Notes: generated by a model from the letters alone, not told the origin. A stretch of DNA of 64,000 nucleotides from Brevibacterium siliguriense (GCF_900105315.1 NZ_LT629766.1:310001-374000); one strand, 5' to 3'; shown: positions 17,250 to 26,786, counted from the first letter of the stretch. Numbers and translations: made by a program.

Positions 17250-18425
17250 TCAGCGGCCGAGGAGTTCGTCGGAGATGATGCGCATCTGGATCTCAGACGA
17301 GCCCTCGAAGATCTTCGTCAGGCGAGCATCTCTCCAGTGGCGTTCGACGGCGAAGTCTTTCGTGTACCCGGCACCACCATGGATCTGCAGAGCCTCGGAG
17401 GTGACCTTCTCGCTCATCTCCCCGGCCAAGTACTTCACCATCGCCGCCTCCTTGTCACAGCGACGACCCGAGTCGATCTCCGTGCACACGTGGTACATCA
17501 GCTGCCGGCATGCCTCGATCTGAGCGGCCATGTCCGCGACCTTGAAACGCAGATGCTGGAAATCCGCCAACGGATGGCCGAACTGCTCGCGTTCCTTCAA
17601 ATATTTGATTGAGTCCTCAAGAGCCGCCTGCGCCAGACCGATCGACCTAGCCGCCGTATGGGCGCGGCCCACTTCGAGACCGGACACCGCCTGGTAGAAA
17701 CCGCGGCCTTCCTCACCGAGAAGGGAATCGGCTGGCAGGACGAAGTTGTCGAACGACAGCTCCCACGTCTTCCACCCGTGATACCCGATCTTCTTCGCCG
17801 GCGCCCCGGAGATCCCCTCGGGGAAGGTGCCGCGTTCCTTCTCGACGAGGAACACCGAGATCCCCCGATGTCGCTTCTCCTCCACCGAGGTGCGGGCGAA
17901 GAGAACGATGTAGTCGGCCTGGTCGGCATACGTGCACCACATCTTCGTGCCGTTGATGACCCAATCACCATCGGCATTGCGTTCGGCCTTGCACCGCAGA
18001 TTCGCGACATCGGACCCGGCCTCGGCCTCGGACAGGGCGAAGGCGCCGAGGTACTCACCGGCAGCGACCTTCGGCAGCAGGCGGGCTTCCTGTTCGGGAG
18101 AGAACCCGCCGCCCATCCCGTTTCCGCGAGCCAACAGTCCGGCCACCGACATCCACGCACGTGAGAGCTCCTCGGCCACGAGGCAGTACTCGAACACACC
18201 GAGCCCCAGGCCCCCGTACTCTTCGGGGATGAGGATGCCGAAGAAGCCCATCTCCGCCATCTGCTTGACCATCGAATCCGGGAACTGCCCCTCGACGGGG
18301 TCGAGCTCGTTGGCGATCGGCAGGACGACATCGCGGACGAACTCGCGGGCGAGCGCCTGAATCTCGAGGCGCTCCTCGGTCATCAGGTGCGGAGTGTCCG
18401 GACGCGGACGGGGTTTGTGGGTCAT
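17250..18425 (-). CDS. Acyl-CoA dehydrogenase (first of two)
   Basis: 391 residues from ATG 18425, preceded by GAGGGAAG. Full-length flavin-dependent acyl-CoA dehydrogenase: 'ALSEAEAGSDVANLRC' (FAD/substrate loop), 'MWCTYADQADYIVLFART', and the C-terminal 'ALQIHGGAGYTKDFAVERHWRDARL' with the probable catalytic base E374 in FEGSSEI. It would insert a 2,3 double bond into a CoA thioester and pass electrons to ETF. In this operon the likely substrate is a branched dicarboxylyl-CoA such as methylsuccinyl-CoA, giving mesaconyl-C1-CoA. Described methylsuccinyl-CoA dehydrogenases are longer, so the substrate is inferred from context. Confidence 0.9.
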   Translation of the reverse strand: MTHKPRPRPDTPHLMTEERLEIQALAREFVRDVVLPIANELDPVEGQFPDSMVKQMAEMGFFGILIPEEYGGLGLGVFEYCLVAEELSRAWMSVAGLLARGNGMGGGFSPEQEARLLPKVAAGEYLGAFALSEAEAGSDVANLRCKAERNADGDWVINGTKMWCTYADQADYIVLFARTSVEEKRHRGISVFLVEKERGTFPEGISGAPAKKIGYHGWKTWELSFDNFVLPADSLLGEEGRGFYQAVSGLEVGRAHTAARSIGLAQAALEDSIKYLKEREQFGHPLADFQHLRFKVADMAAQIEACRQLMYHVCTEIDSGRRCDKEAAMVKYLAGEMSEKVTSEALQIHGGAGYTKDFAVERHWRDARLTKIFEGSSEIQMRIISDELLGR

Positions 18426-18510
18426 GTTCTTCCCTCGGGTGGAGTGCGTGGTCAGATGGCTAGAGACGAATCGTCCTGGTACGGCACATGTGAGTGTCGC
18501 CCTCGACCAC

Positions 18511-19659
18511 TCAGGCCTTGTTCCGGCCGATGAGCTGTTTGGCGATGACGTTCATCTGGATCTCGTTCGTGCCTTCGCCGACGATCATCAGCGGGGCGTC
18601 CCGGTAGTAGCGTTCGACGTCGTATTCGGTGGAGTATCCGTAACCGCCATGGACGCGGATGGCGTCGAGGGCCACCTCGGCGGCCATCTCCGAGGCATAG
18701 AGCTTCGCCATTCCGGCCTCCATGTCCACACGCGCACCCGAATCATAGGTGCGTGCGGCGTGGAGGACGAGTTGCCGGGCGGCCTCGAGCTTCGTCGCCA
18801 TCGTGGCGAGCTTGTTGCCCACCGACTGGTGCTTCCAGATCGGCTTGCCCATCGACTCGCGCTCCTGCGAGTACTTCACCGCATCATCGAGCGCCGCCTG
18901 CGCAACACCGAGCGACCGGGACGCGACCTGGATGCGGCCGATCTCGAGTCCCTTCATCATCTGCTTGAACCCGACACCCTCGGACCCGCCGAGCAGCTGC
19001 GACTGCGGCTGCCTCAGACCGTCGAAGGACAGCTCGCACGTCTCGACTCCCTTGTACCCGAGCTTCGACAGATCCTGGGAGACCGTGAATCCCTCCCCCT
19101 TCTCCACGAGGATGATCGAGATGCCCTTATGTCGCGGTTCCGCCTCGGGGTCGGTCTTGCACAGCAGCGCGATGAGGTCGGACTTCCGGGCGTTCGTGAT
19201 CCACGTCTTCGAGCCATTGATGACGTAATCGTCGCCGTCCTTAGCCGCGATGGTGCGCATCGCCTGCAGGTCGGATCCGCCGCCGGGTTCGGTCAGAGCC
19301 ATCGTCGCCCGCAGCTCACCCGTGGCCATCCGCGGCAGGTACTGATCCTTCTGCTCATCGGTGCCGTATTCCTGGAGGAGCTTCGCGACGACAGTGTGCC
19401 CGCCCATCGCTCCGGCCAGGGACATCCACCCGCGCGCGAGCTCCTGAGTGATGAGCGCATACGCCTCGGTCGAGACCTTGCCCATCCCCCACGGCTCGTC
19501 GATGGCGAGCCCGTAGATGCCCATGTCTTTCATCGTCTGGATCCACGCCTCGGGGTATTCGTTGGCGTGCTCGACCTTGTTGACCGATGGCTTGACCTGC
19601 TCGTCGATGAATTCGGCGACCAGGTCGATCATCATCTGCTCTTCATTGCTCACTGCCAT
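18511..19659 (-). CDS. Acyl-CoA dehydrogenase (second of two)
   Basis: 382 residues from ATG 19659 (AGAGGA upstream). It has the same family signatures as the neighbouring dehydrogenase but is clearly divergent: 'MALTEPGGGSDLQAMRTIA', 'KTWITNARKSDLIALLCKT', 'AIRVHGGYGYSTEYDVERYYRDAPL' and catalytic E362 in VGEGTNEI. Two dissimilar dehydrogenases in one operon suggest two oxidation steps, two substrate stereoisomers, or a heteromeric enzyme as known for some benzylsuccinyl- and steroid-type dehydrogenases. It lies between the fumarase-type gene (36 bases away) and the first dehydrogenase (85 bases). Confidence 0.9.
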   Translation of the reverse strand: MAVSNEEQMMIDLVAEFIDEQVKPSVNKVEHANEYPEAWIQTMKDMGIYGLAIDEPWGMGKVSTEAYALITQELARGWMSLAGAMGGHTVVAKLLQEYGTDEQKDQYLPRMATGELRATMALTEPGGGSDLQAMRTIAAKDGDDYVINGSKTWITNARKSDLIALLCKTDPEAEPRHKGISIILVEKGEGFTVSQDLSKLGYKGVETCELSFDGLRQPQSQLLGGSEGVGFKQMMKGLEIGRIQVASRSLGVAQAALDDAVKYSQERESMGKPIWKHQSVGNKLATMATKLEAARQLVLHAARTYDSGARVDMEAGMAKLYASEMAAEVALDAIRVHGGYGYSTEYDVERYYRDAPLMIVGEGTNEIQMNVIAKQLIGRNKA

Positions 19660-19694
19660 GTCGAAATCCTCTGTTCGTTCGTCGTTGTCATAGC

Positions 19695-21443
19695 TCAGTC
19701 CAATCGGGTGCCGTCGCGGACCGTGCGGGTGCGGCCGAGGCCGAGCGTCGGCGGACCGGTGCTGTCGAAGAAGTCATTGCCCTTGTCGTCGGTGATGATG
19801 AATGCTGGGAAGTCTTCAACGTGGATCTTCCACACCGCTTCCATCCCGAGCTCCTCCATATCGAGGACCTCGACCGAGGTGATGCAATCCTGCGCCAAAC
19901 GGGCGGCCGGTCCGCCGATCGACCCGAGGTAGAAGCCGCCGAATTCGGCGCAGGAGCTCTTCACCTGCGCGGACCGGTTGCCCTTGCCGAGCATGATCAT
20001 CGGCCCGCCGGCCTCCTGGAACTGCCGCACATAGGTGTCCATCCGCGACGAGGTGGTCGGACCGAACGACCCCGAAGACATCCCCTCGGGCGTCTTCGCT
20101 GGCCCCGCATAGTAGATCGGATGGTCCTTGAAATAGTCGGGAAGCTCCCCACCGGCATCGAGGCGGTCGCGCAGCTCCGCGTGGACGATGTCCCGGGCGA
20201 CGATGACCGTTCCCGTCAGCGACACTCGGTCGCCGACGGACAGTTCGGACAGCTGCGCCTGCAGGTCCGGCATCGGTCGGTCGAGGTCGATGGCGGTGAC
20301 ATTGCCGGATTCGATCTCCTCGACACGGCCCATCGCGGGCAGGAACCTCGCCGGGTCGTGTTCGAGCTCTTCGATGAACACGCCGCCGGAGTTGATGCGG
20401 GCGATGATCTGCCGGTCGGCCGAACAGCTCACGGCGATCGCGATCGGCAGGGACCCGTTGTGGCGGGGCAGCCGGACGACGCGAACATCGTGGCAGAAGT
20501 ACTTGCCGCCGAACTGGGCGCCGAAGCCGAGGTTCTGCGTGAGTTCGAAGACGGTCTTCTCGAACTCCCGGTCCCGGAATCCGTGTCCCAACTCGGCGTC
20601 TCCGGTCTCCGGCAGGTCATCGAGATAATGGGCGCTGGCGAGCTTCGCGGTTTTGAGCGTGAACTCGGCCGACGGTCCGCCGATGACGACAGCCAGATGA
20701 TAAGGAGGGCAGGCCGCGGTGCCCAGAGTGGAGATCTTCTCCGCGAGGAAGTCAAGCATGGCCGACTCGTTGAGCACGGCCTTCGTCTCCTGGTAGAGGA
20801 AGGACTTGTTCGCACTGCCTCCGCCTTTGGCCATGAACAGGAGCTCATAGTCGTCGGCGGGGCTCAGCGCCACTTCGATCTGGGCGGGCAGGTTCGTGCC
20901 GGTGTTCGTCTCCTCGAACAGGCTCGTCGGTGCCAGCTGCGAGTACCGGAGGTTGAGCTCCTCGTAGGCACGGCCGATTCCGCGGGACAGGTGCCTGGCG
21001 TCGTCGCCGTCGGTGAGCACGTTCGGGCCGCGCTTGGCCGAGACGATCGCCGTGCCCGTGTCCTGACACATCGGCAGGATCTCCCCGGCCGAGACCGCGG
21101 CGTTCTGCAGCAGGTCGAGGGCGACGAAGACGTCGTTGTCGCTGGCTTCCGGATCGTCGATGATCGCTCGCAGGCTGGCCAAGTGGTCCGTGCGCAGATA
21201 GTGCGAGATCTCTTTGAAGGCCACCTCGGCAAGGTCGGTCAGGGTCTCCGGTGCCACCGTGAGGAACGTGCGCGACGTCCCGGCCACCTCGGTGGTGGTC
21301 GTCTCCACTCCCCCGATGTCGAGCCTGCGCATCCGCGGGCCTTCGCCATCGGTGGGCAGCAGGGGCGAGTAGGCGAAGCCGTCGGTATCGGTCCTCGCCG
21401 AGGCGGCGCTGCCGTCAGTCGTGCGTGCGGATTCGTCGTCCAT
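19695..21443 (-). CDS. Class I (4Fe-4S) fumarate hydratase / mesaconase-type hydro-lyase
   Basis: 582 residues, single-chain class I fumarase. Three cluster-binding Cys fit the family spacing: C126 in MCQDTG, C245 in GTAACPP and C340 in AVSC (119 and 95 apart; E. coli FumA 119 and 94). The N-terminal alpha and C-terminal beta domains are fused as in FumA. ATG 21443 follows the CoA-transferase stop by five bases. It could be the general fumarase of the cell, but being placed inside an operon with Mct-like and hydratase genes suggests mesaconase activity (mesaconate to citramalate), which some class I fumarases have. The ~30-residue N-terminal extension is poorly conserved. Confidence 0.9.
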   Translation of the reverse strand: MDDESARTTDGSAASARTDTDGFAYSPLLPTDGEGPRMRRLDIGGVETTTTEVAGTSRTFLTVAPETLTDLAEVAFKEISHYLRTDHLASLRAIIDDPEASDNDVFVALDLLQNAAVSAGEILPMCQDTGTAIVSAKRGPNVLTDGDDARHLSRGIGRAYEELNLRYSQLAPTSLFEETNTGTNLPAQIEVALSPADDYELLFMAKGGGSANKSFLYQETKAVLNESAMLDFLAEKISTLGTAACPPYHLAVVIGGPSAEFTLKTAKLASAHYLDDLPETGDAELGHGFRDREFEKTVFELTQNLGFGAQFGGKYFCHDVRVVRLPRHNGSLPIAIAVSCSADRQIIARINSGGVFIEELEHDPARFLPAMGRVEEIESGNVTAIDLDRPMPDLQAQLSELSVGDRVSLTGTVIVARDIVHAELRDRLDAGGELPDYFKDHPIYYAGPAKTPEGMSSGSFGPTTSSRMDTYVRQFQEAGGPMIMLGKGNRSAQVKSSCAEFGGFYLGSIGGPAARLAQDCITSVEVLDMEELGMEAVWKIHVEDFPAFIITDDKGNDFFDSTGPPTLGLGRTRTVRDGTRLD

Positions 21444-21448
21444 CGCTG

Positions 21449-22690
21449 TCAGATCACCCCGTTGACGCGCAGTTCGCCGATCGCCTCGGCGTCCATTCCC
21501 AGTTCGCCGAGGATGGACTCCGAATTCTGCCCCACCGCGGGGATCGGATCCATCCGCGGACCCACCCCGGACATCTCGACCGGGGGCGCGAGCATGGAGA
21601 TCGGACCGGCGGGGGTCTCGACCTCGTGCCAGCGGTGGCGCTCGGTCAGCTGCGGGTGGTCGGCGATCTCGCTCATATCGCGCTGCTTCGAATGGGCGAC
21701 TGCTGCCTGTTCGAGCAGGGCGTCGCAGGATTCGCCGGTGAGCGCGGAGAAGGCTCCCTCGATGATCTCCTGGAGTTCGTGCCGGTGGGCATAGCGGTGA
21801 GCGGCGCGGTCGAAGCGGTCATCGGTGACCATATCAGGGCGGTCGAGAACCTGAGTGGCGAAGCGTTCCCATTCGCGTTCGTTCTGGATCGCAAGCATGA
21901 TCTGAGTGCCATCGCCGCAGGTAAAAGCACCGTAGGGGGCGATGGCGGCATGGGAAGTGCCGGCACGCGTGGGGCGGGTGCCGCCGTAACGGGTGAAGTA
22001 GAGGGGGTAGCCCATCCATTCGACGAGGGAATCGAAGAGGCTCGTCGACAAGGTGGCGCCCTCGCCAGTGCGCTCGCGGTTGTACAGAGCGGTGAGGATG
22101 CCGGAGTACGTGTACATTCCCGCGGCGATATCTGCCGTCGAGATTCCCGTCTTTGCGGGGAACTCCTCTGTTCCGGTCACGGAGACCAGTCCTGCCTCGG
22201 CCTGCACAAGTGCATCGTAGGCCTTCGCATCTTTGTACGGCCCGTCCGTTCCGTATCCGGAGATCGACGCGTGGATGAGTCGAGGGTTGATCGAACGGAG
22301 GGCGTCGGTACCGAGACCGAGCCTCTCTGCGGCGCCAGGCGCGAAGTTCTGGATGAAGACATCGGCCGAGGCGATGAGTCCATGGAGGATCTTAAGCCCG
22401 TCGGAGTTCTTGAGATCGAGAGCCAGGCTCTCCTTGTTCCGGTTGATCCACACGAAGTGGCTAGAGAGCCCGTTGACGGTCGTGTCGTAACCGCGGGCGA
22501 AGTCACCGACGCCGGGACGTTCGATCTTGATGACCCGGGCTCCGAGATCCGCCAGCTGGCGTGAGGCGAAGGGTGCGGCAACTGCCTGTTCGCAGCTGAT
22601 GACAGTGATGCCGGTCAGCGGCAGGTTCCGGTCGGTCGCGTCGTCCTGCCCCACAGGGCTCGGTACGGACGTCGGTGCAGCAGTGGCCAT
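21449..22690 (-). CDS. Class III (CaiB/BaiF) CoA-transferase, first gene of the operon
   Basis: 413 residues from ATG 22690, which has a perfect GGAGG six bases upstream; the longer frame to 22870 crosses the operator and is unlikely. Fold signatures include '[25 protein letters not shown]', '[13 protein letters not shown]', '[18 protein letters not shown]' and the catalytic Asp in '[19 protein letters not shown]'. It is closer to intermolecular transferases (formyl-, succinyl- or itaconate-CoA transferase type) than the Mct-like paralogue at the other end of the operon. It probably activates the imported dicarboxylate with CoA from succinyl- or acetyl-CoA. The upstream palindrome is the likely GntR operator. 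Confidence 0.88.
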   Translation of the reverse strand: MATAAPTSVPSPVGQDDATDRNLPLTGITVISCEQAVAAPFASRQLADLGARVIKIERPGVGDFARGYDTTVNGLSSHFVWINRNKESLALDLKNSDGLKILHGLIASADVFIQNFAPGAAERLGLGTDALRSINPRLIHASISGYGTDGPYKDAKAYDALVQAEAGLVSVTGTEEFPAKTGISTADIAAGMYTYSGILTALYNRERTGEGATLSTSLFDSLVEWMGYPLYFTRYGGTRPTRAGTSHAAIAPYGAFTCGDGTQIMLAIQNEREWERFATQVLDRPDMVTDDRFDRAAHRYAHRHELQEIIEGAFSALTGESCDALLEQAAVAHSKQRDMSEIADHPQLTERHRWHEVETPAGPISMLAPPVEMSGVGPRMDPIPAVGQNSESILGELGMDAEAIGELRVNGVI

Positions 22691-22741
22691 CAGCCCTCCA
22701 CGACGAGTGTGAAACATTGACACCCACATCATACATATCTC

Positions 22742-22763
22742 ATCAGATAATGCATTATCTGAT
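22742..22763. promoter_or_regulatory. Perfect 22-bp palindrome, probable GntR operator
   Basis: ATCAGATAATG is followed directly by its reverse complement. It is located between the CoA-transferase operon start (22690) and the divergent GntR start (22852). The core TAATGCATTA reappears before the TRAP operon at 23601-23610. Confidence 0.8.
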
Positions 22764-22851
22764 CTCGAACAGCCCTTCGGCCTGTAGACTGAGACCACCG
22801 AGACATGAAAAGTCGCCTGCTGGTGGTGGGCGCACGAACGAAAGGCATCGG

Positions 22852-23532
22852 GTGGATCAGGAGTCGGCATCGACGAAGCGGGACGTCATCGTCCTCGGCC
22901 TGCGTCGCAAGATCCTCTCCCGCGAGCTCGATCGCGGCGAACGACTGCGACAGGACCAGGTCGCCGACTGGTTCAACGCTTCCATCACCCCGGTCAGGGA
23001 GGCCCTGCGGATCCTCGAAGCCGAGGGTCTCGTCACCTCCGAAGCACACCGGGGCGTCCGTGTCGCCGGCGTCGACGTCGACCGCCTCAAATCCCTCTTC
23101 GTCACCCGCAAGCTCACCGAGACCTTCGCCATCGCTCGCGCCACGACGCGGATCTCTCGGCACGAGCTGCGCCAGGCCGAGCGCCTGCTCGAGGCGCTTG
23201 ACGAGGCCAGCGCCGACGGTGATTCGCTGGGACGTAACACCCGCAACGAGGAGTTCCACTTCTTCTTCTACGACCGCTGCGGAATGCCCGCGCTGCGCGA
23301 CGACATCGCTGCACGCTGGCGAGCGTTCCCGTGGGACCTCACCCTCGACAGCCCCGAGCGACTCGACCAGGTGCACGCCGAACACCAGTCGATCGTCGAT
23401 GCCGTGCGTGACGTCGATCCGGATCGGGCGGCGCGCCGCCTCGGCGATCACATCACGAACGGCTTTCTCCGCCTGGCCGAATCAACGACGGGCCACGCAG
23501 TCTCCGACCCCTTCGACTTCGACACGGACTGA
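22852..23532 (+). CDS. GntR-family regulator, FCD (FadR) subfamily
   Basis: 226 residues from GTG 22852 (AAAGG seven bases upstream); the longer frame from 22675 would start inside the divergent gene and translate the operator. The N-terminal winged HTH spans ~10-75 (RLRQDQVADWFNASITPVREALRILEAEGLV). The C-terminal FCD ligand domain has 'RNEEFHFFFYDRCG' and 'AEHQSIVDAV', which usually supply metal/ligand-binding Asp, Glu and His. FCD regulators commonly sense carboxylic acids. It lies between the divergent catabolic operon and the downstream TRAP operon, with matching palindromes at both promoters, so it is probably the repressor of both and of itself. Confidence 0.92.
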   Translation: MDQESASTKRDVIVLGLRRKILSRELDRGERLRQDQVADWFNASITPVREALRILEAEGLVTSEAHRGVRVAGVDVDRLKSLFVTRKLTETFAIARATTRISRHELRQAERLLEALDEASADGDSLGRNTRNEEFHFFFYDRCGMPALRDDIAARWRAFPWDLTLDSPERLDQVHAEHQSIVDAVRDVDPDRAARRLGDHITNGFLRLAESTTGHAVSDPFDFDTD

Positions 23533-23598
23533 CTGCCTCAGCACGGCCCGTAGGCGCCACCCCTCCGGGATCCACACCCGGGAAGCCACTCCCCGACA

Positions 23599-23612
23599 AA
23601 TAATGCATTATT
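23599..23612. promoter_or_regulatory. Second GntR-type palindrome, in front of the TRAP operon
   Basis: AATAATGCATTATT is a perfect 14-bp palindrome with the same TAATGCATTA core as the site at 22742-22763. It lies between the gntR stop (23532) and dctP (23785), so the TRAP operon probably has its own promoter under the same regulator. Confidence 0.7.
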
Positions 23613-23784
23613 CGTGAGATCATATTGGAAATTGTCGAAAAGTCCTCTAGGCTCGTGAACGGTCGATCGAAAACATGACTCGGCACGAGCTCTCCACCCG
23701 GCAATGACCAGCCGTCGTCATCGGTGAGCTCAGCCGCACACTCCCGATCGGCATCGCCCCTGGCCAACCTGACTGGAGCTGACG

Positions 23785-24828
23785 ATGACGTCAATGAGAC
23801 GACCGAGATGGAAGCCGCTGATCGCGGGCCTCTCGATAAGCCTCCTGCTGCTGAGCGGATGCAATCCCGCCCGCAGCGAAGATCAACAGAAATTCGAACT
23901 GCGCTTCGCCCATGTCACCTCGGTGGGCACACCGAAGGGACTGGCCGCCGACTTCTTCGCCGAACAGGTCGAGAAGAAGTCCGACGGCCGCATCGAAGTC
24001 GAGGTGTTCCCGAACTCGGAACTCTACGGCGATAAGGACGAGATGCAGGCCATCCAGTCCAATGCCGTCCAGGTCCTGGCCCCGGCGAGTGCGAAGTTCA
24101 CGACGATCGCGCCGAGCCTGCAGGTTCTCGACCTGCCGTTCATCTTCGACGATCCGGACGAGATTCCCGAAGTCGCCAGTCCTGATACGGAGATCGGCAA
24201 GGCGATCTACGCCAATCCCGATCTGGAAGCCAATGGGCTCAAGGTCCTCGGTCTGTGGGACTCGGGGATGAAGCAGATCCACTCGAACAACAAGACGCTG
24301 AAGCCCGAGGACATGAAGGGCAAGAAGTACCGCATCCAACCCTCGGACGTGCTGCGTACCCAGTTCGAGACCTGGGGTGGCATTCCGACTCCGCTCGCAT
24401 TCGCCGAGGTCTACAGCGGCTTGCAGCAGGGGCTCATCGACGGTGGTGAGAACACCTACTCGAATATCCAGTCGCAGAACATGCACACCGTCCAGAAGTA
24501 CGTGACCGAACTCGATCACGGCTACATCGGCTACATCCTCACGGTGAACAAGCGTTGGTACGACGAGCTGCCGGACGACCTGCAGACCGCAGTCGACGAG
24601 GCCGCCGATGAGGCCAGCGAGTTCAACCGCAAGGAAGCTCAGAAGGTCAACGAAGAGTCGAAGAGGACCATCGAGGAATCCGGCGGCACGGAGATCGTCA
24701 TCCCGAGCAAGGAAGAGCGCCAAGCCTTCAAGGACATGGTCGTGCCGTCCGAATACGAGAAGTACCGCGACATCATCGGTCCCGAGGTCGTCGACGAACT
24801 GCTCGAACGCAACGCGGAGAGGGGCTGA
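23785..24828 (+). CDS. dctP: TRAP transporter solute-binding lipoprotein, DctP family
   Basis: 347 residues from ATG 23785 (GGAG seven bases upstream). A positively charged N-terminus, a hydrophobic stretch and the lipobox LLLSGC26 show a lipoprotein anchored outside the membrane. The DctP fold is visible: 'AHVTSVGTPKGLAADFFAEQVEKKS' at the start, 'VFPNSELYGDKDEMQAIQSNAVQ', 'DLPFIFDD', 'KYRIQPSDVLRTQFETWGG', where the Arg usually salt-bridges a ligand carboxylate, and 'FAEVYSGLQQGLIDGGEN'. It captures a carboxylate substrate for DctQM. It overlaps dctQ by one base. The adjacent catabolic operon suggests a branched C4-C5 dicarboxylate. Confidence 0.95.
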   Translation: MTSMRRPRWKPLIAGLSISLLLLSGCNPARSEDQQKFELRFAHVTSVGTPKGLAADFFAEQVEKKSDGRIEVEVFPNSELYGDKDEMQAIQSNAVQVLAPASAKFTTIAPSLQVLDLPFIFDDPDEIPEVASPDTEIGKAIYANPDLEANGLKVLGLWDSGMKQIHSNNKTLKPEDMKGKKYRIQPSDVLRTQFETWGGIPTPLAFAEVYSGLQQGLIDGGENTYSNIQSQNMHTVQKYVTELDHGYIGYILTVNKRWYDELPDDLQTAVDEAADEASEFNRKEAQKVNEESKRTIEESGGTEIVIPSKEERQAFKDMVVPSEYEKYRDIIGPEVVDELLERNAERG

Positions 24829-25412
24829 TGATGAAGACCATCGACACGTACCTCAGCCGGGTCGAGAACCTCCTCGCGGGAGGTTGCCTCATCGCGGCCA
24901 CCGCCTTGGCGGTCTTCGCCGTGCTCCTGCGCAATATCACCGGTGACGTCCTCTTCTGGTCCGAAGAAGCCGTCATCTACCTCATCATCTTCTCGACGTT
25001 CTTCGGCGCCGTCGTCACCCTGCGCCACAACGAGCACGTGGCCGTCGACATCATGCCGGCGCTGCTCAAGGGCAGGGCGAAGAAGTTCTTCGTCGTCCTC
25101 GGCGGGCTGGCCACTCTGGTCTACGCCGGCTTCATCGCCTACCTGTCGTGGGCGCTCATCACCGAACCGTTCTCGCGGACGACGATCACCCCGGCGCTCA
25201 AGCTGCCGCTGTGGGTCGTCGAGCTCTCGCTGGCCGTGGGGATGACGTTGTTCTTCATCCGCGCGGTGGAAATGACGGTCCGGGCTCTGCGCACTCCTGC
25301 GACGGAGCTCGACAAGGATATCCTCGCCGAGGAGGCCGCCGCCGTCGGCATCGATGTCGACGACATCGCGATCGTCGATGACGGACCCGATGAGAAGGGA
25401 GGCGCTCGCTGA
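24828..25412 (+). CDS. dctQ: TRAP transporter small membrane subunit, DctQ family
   Basis: 194 residues with four predicted membrane helices (about 15-38, 48-66, 88-110, 130-150). The DctQ hallmark near helix 2 is 'VLFWSEEAVIYLIIFSTFFGAVVTLR'. The C-terminal ~40 residues form an acidic cytoplasmic tail. The start codon overlaps the dctP stop by one base and its stop overlaps dctM likewise, so the three genes are translationally coupled. Confidence 0.93.
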   Translation: MMKTIDTYLSRVENLLAGGCLIAATALAVFAVLLRNITGDVLFWSEEAVIYLIIFSTFFGAVVTLRHNEHVAVDIMPALLKGRAKKFFVVLGGLATLVYAGFIAYLSWALITEPFSRTTITPALKLPLWVVELSLAVGMTLFFIRAVEMTVRALRTPATELDKDILAEEAAAVGIDVDDIAIVDDGPDEKGGAR

Positions 25413-26695
25413 TGTTCGAAGCCACCATCGTCCTCGTCGTCGTCCTCATCGCACTGCTCGTCACCTCGGCGCCGATCGCGGTCGCCTTGGGCCTGACCAG
25501 CCTCGTCTACTTCTATTACTTCACGCTCATTCCGATGACACAGGTCTCGGAACGGCTGTTCAACGCCCTGAATTCGTTCCCGCTCATGGCGATCCCGTTC
25601 TTCATCCTCGCGGCGAACATCATGTCCCGCGGTGGGATCTCGAGGCGGCTGACCGACTTCGGTGCGGCCATGGTCGGGCACCTGCGCGGCGGTATGGCGA
25701 TCACCACGGTGCTCGCGTGCATGTTCTTCGCCGCAGTCTCGGGATCCTCGCCGGCCACGGTCGTCGCGGTCGGTGCGTTGATGATTCCGGCGATGGTGAA
25801 GAACGGGTACCCGAAGGAATTCTCCACGGGACTCGTGGCCACCTCGGGGTCGTTGGGCATCCTCATCCCACCGTCGATTCCGCTCATCGTCTTCGGCATC
25901 GCCACCGAGCAGAACATCGGCGACCTGTTCCTCGCAGGCGTCCTGCCGGGCATCCTCGCCGGTGTGATGCTGTTGGGGATGGCTGTCTTCGTCGCATGGA
26001 AGAAGGGCTACGGTCACGCCGGGGTCGGCTTCCGGATGTCGAACAAGGACAAACTCAAGGCATTCCGGGATGCGATCCTCGCCCTGGCCCTGCCGTTCCT
26101 CGTTCTCGGCGGAATCTACTCCGGATGGTTCACCCCCACCGAGGCGGCAGCCGTGGCCGTGGCCTATTCGCTGGTCGTGTCGCTGCTCATCTACCGCGAG
26201 ATCAAGTTCTCGCAGCTGTGGGAAGTCACGTTAGCGTCGGTGAAGACCTCGGCCATGGTCATGTTCATCATCGCCAACGGCATCCTCTTCACCTTCGTGC
26301 TCGCCAGCGAGCGGATTCCCGGACAGATCTCGACGACGATCACCGAATGGGACCTGCAGCCGTGGCAGTTCCTCATCCTCGTCAACATCCTGCTGCTGTT
26401 CGTCGGCTGCGTGATGGAGACATCCTCGGCGATCCTCATCCTCGCCCCGATCCTGCTGCCGATCGCGATGGAGCTGGGCATCGACCCGATCCACTTCGGC
26501 ATCATCGTGGTGATGAACCTCGAGATCGGCATGATCACACCGCCGCTTGGGCTCAACCTGTTCGTCGCCTCTGGAATGTCGGGCATGAGCGTCGTCGGAG
26601 TGGCGAAGGCCGCATTGCCCAGTGCTCTGGTGCTGCTGACGGCGCTTGCGCTGGTCACGTTCGTACCATTCTTCGCCACGGCGTTCGTGGGGTGA
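25412..26695 (+). CDS. dctM: TRAP transporter large permease subunit, DctM family
   Basis: 427 residues, ~12 membrane helices. Typical DctM segments are 'PLMAIPFFILAANIMSRGGISRRL', 'FFAAVSGSSPATVVAVGALMIPAMVKNGYPKEFSTGL', 'GSLGILIPPSIPLIVFG', 'PTEAAAVAVAY' and near the end 'GMITPPLGLNLFVASGMSG'. It is the sodium-driven transport subunit. It ends the dctPQM operon and is followed by a strong hairpin terminator. Confidence 0.95.
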   Translation: MFEATIVLVVVLIALLVTSAPIAVALGLTSLVYFYYFTLIPMTQVSERLFNALNSFPLMAIPFFILAANIMSRGGISRRLTDFGAAMVGHLRGGMAITTVLACMFFAAVSGSSPATVVAVGALMIPAMVKNGYPKEFSTGLVATSGSLGILIPPSIPLIVFGIATEQNIGDLFLAGVLPGILAGVMLLGMAVFVAWKKGYGHAGVGFRMSNKDKLKAFRDAILALALPFLVLGGIYSGWFTPTEAAAVAVAYSLVVSLLIYREIKFSQLWEVTLASVKTSAMVMFIIANGILFTFVLASERIPGQISTTITEWDLQPWQFLILVNILLLFVGCVMETSSAILILAPILLPIAMELGIDPIHFGIIVVMNLEIGMITPPLGLNLFVASGMSGMSVVGVAKAALPSALVLLTALALVTFVPFFATAFVG

Positions 26696-26732
26696 GCGTG
26701 TAAGTCAGAGCGAGCCGCGCGATTCGATTGGG

Positions 26733-26786
26733 ACCGCGGGCCGGGTCGGGGCACAGTGAGTGCAGTCGGCCTGGCCCGCGGTTTTC
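26733..26786 (+). terminator. Terminator after dctPQM
   Basis: ACCGCGGGCC (26733-26742) pairs perfectly with GGCCCGCGGT (26773-26782), followed by TTTC. It lies 37 bases after the dctM stop and before the convergent reductase gene. Confidence 0.65.

Noticed and set aside
18394..19932. Plus-strand open frame of 512 codons opposite the second acyl-CoA dehydrogenase
   Set aside because: Shadow of the dehydrogenase; His/Asp/Arg-rich with no family pattern.
19821..21794. Plus-strand open frame of 657 codons opposite fumarase
   Set aside because: No domain is recognisable, composition is shadow-like, and it crosses the boundary between two minus-strand genes.
15115..26695. Complete 3-hydroxypropionate bicycle for CO2 fixation
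   Set aside because: Only Mct- and Meh-like steps are seen; no malonyl-CoA reductase, propionyl-CoA synthase or malyl-CoA lyase is present, so autotrophy is not supported.
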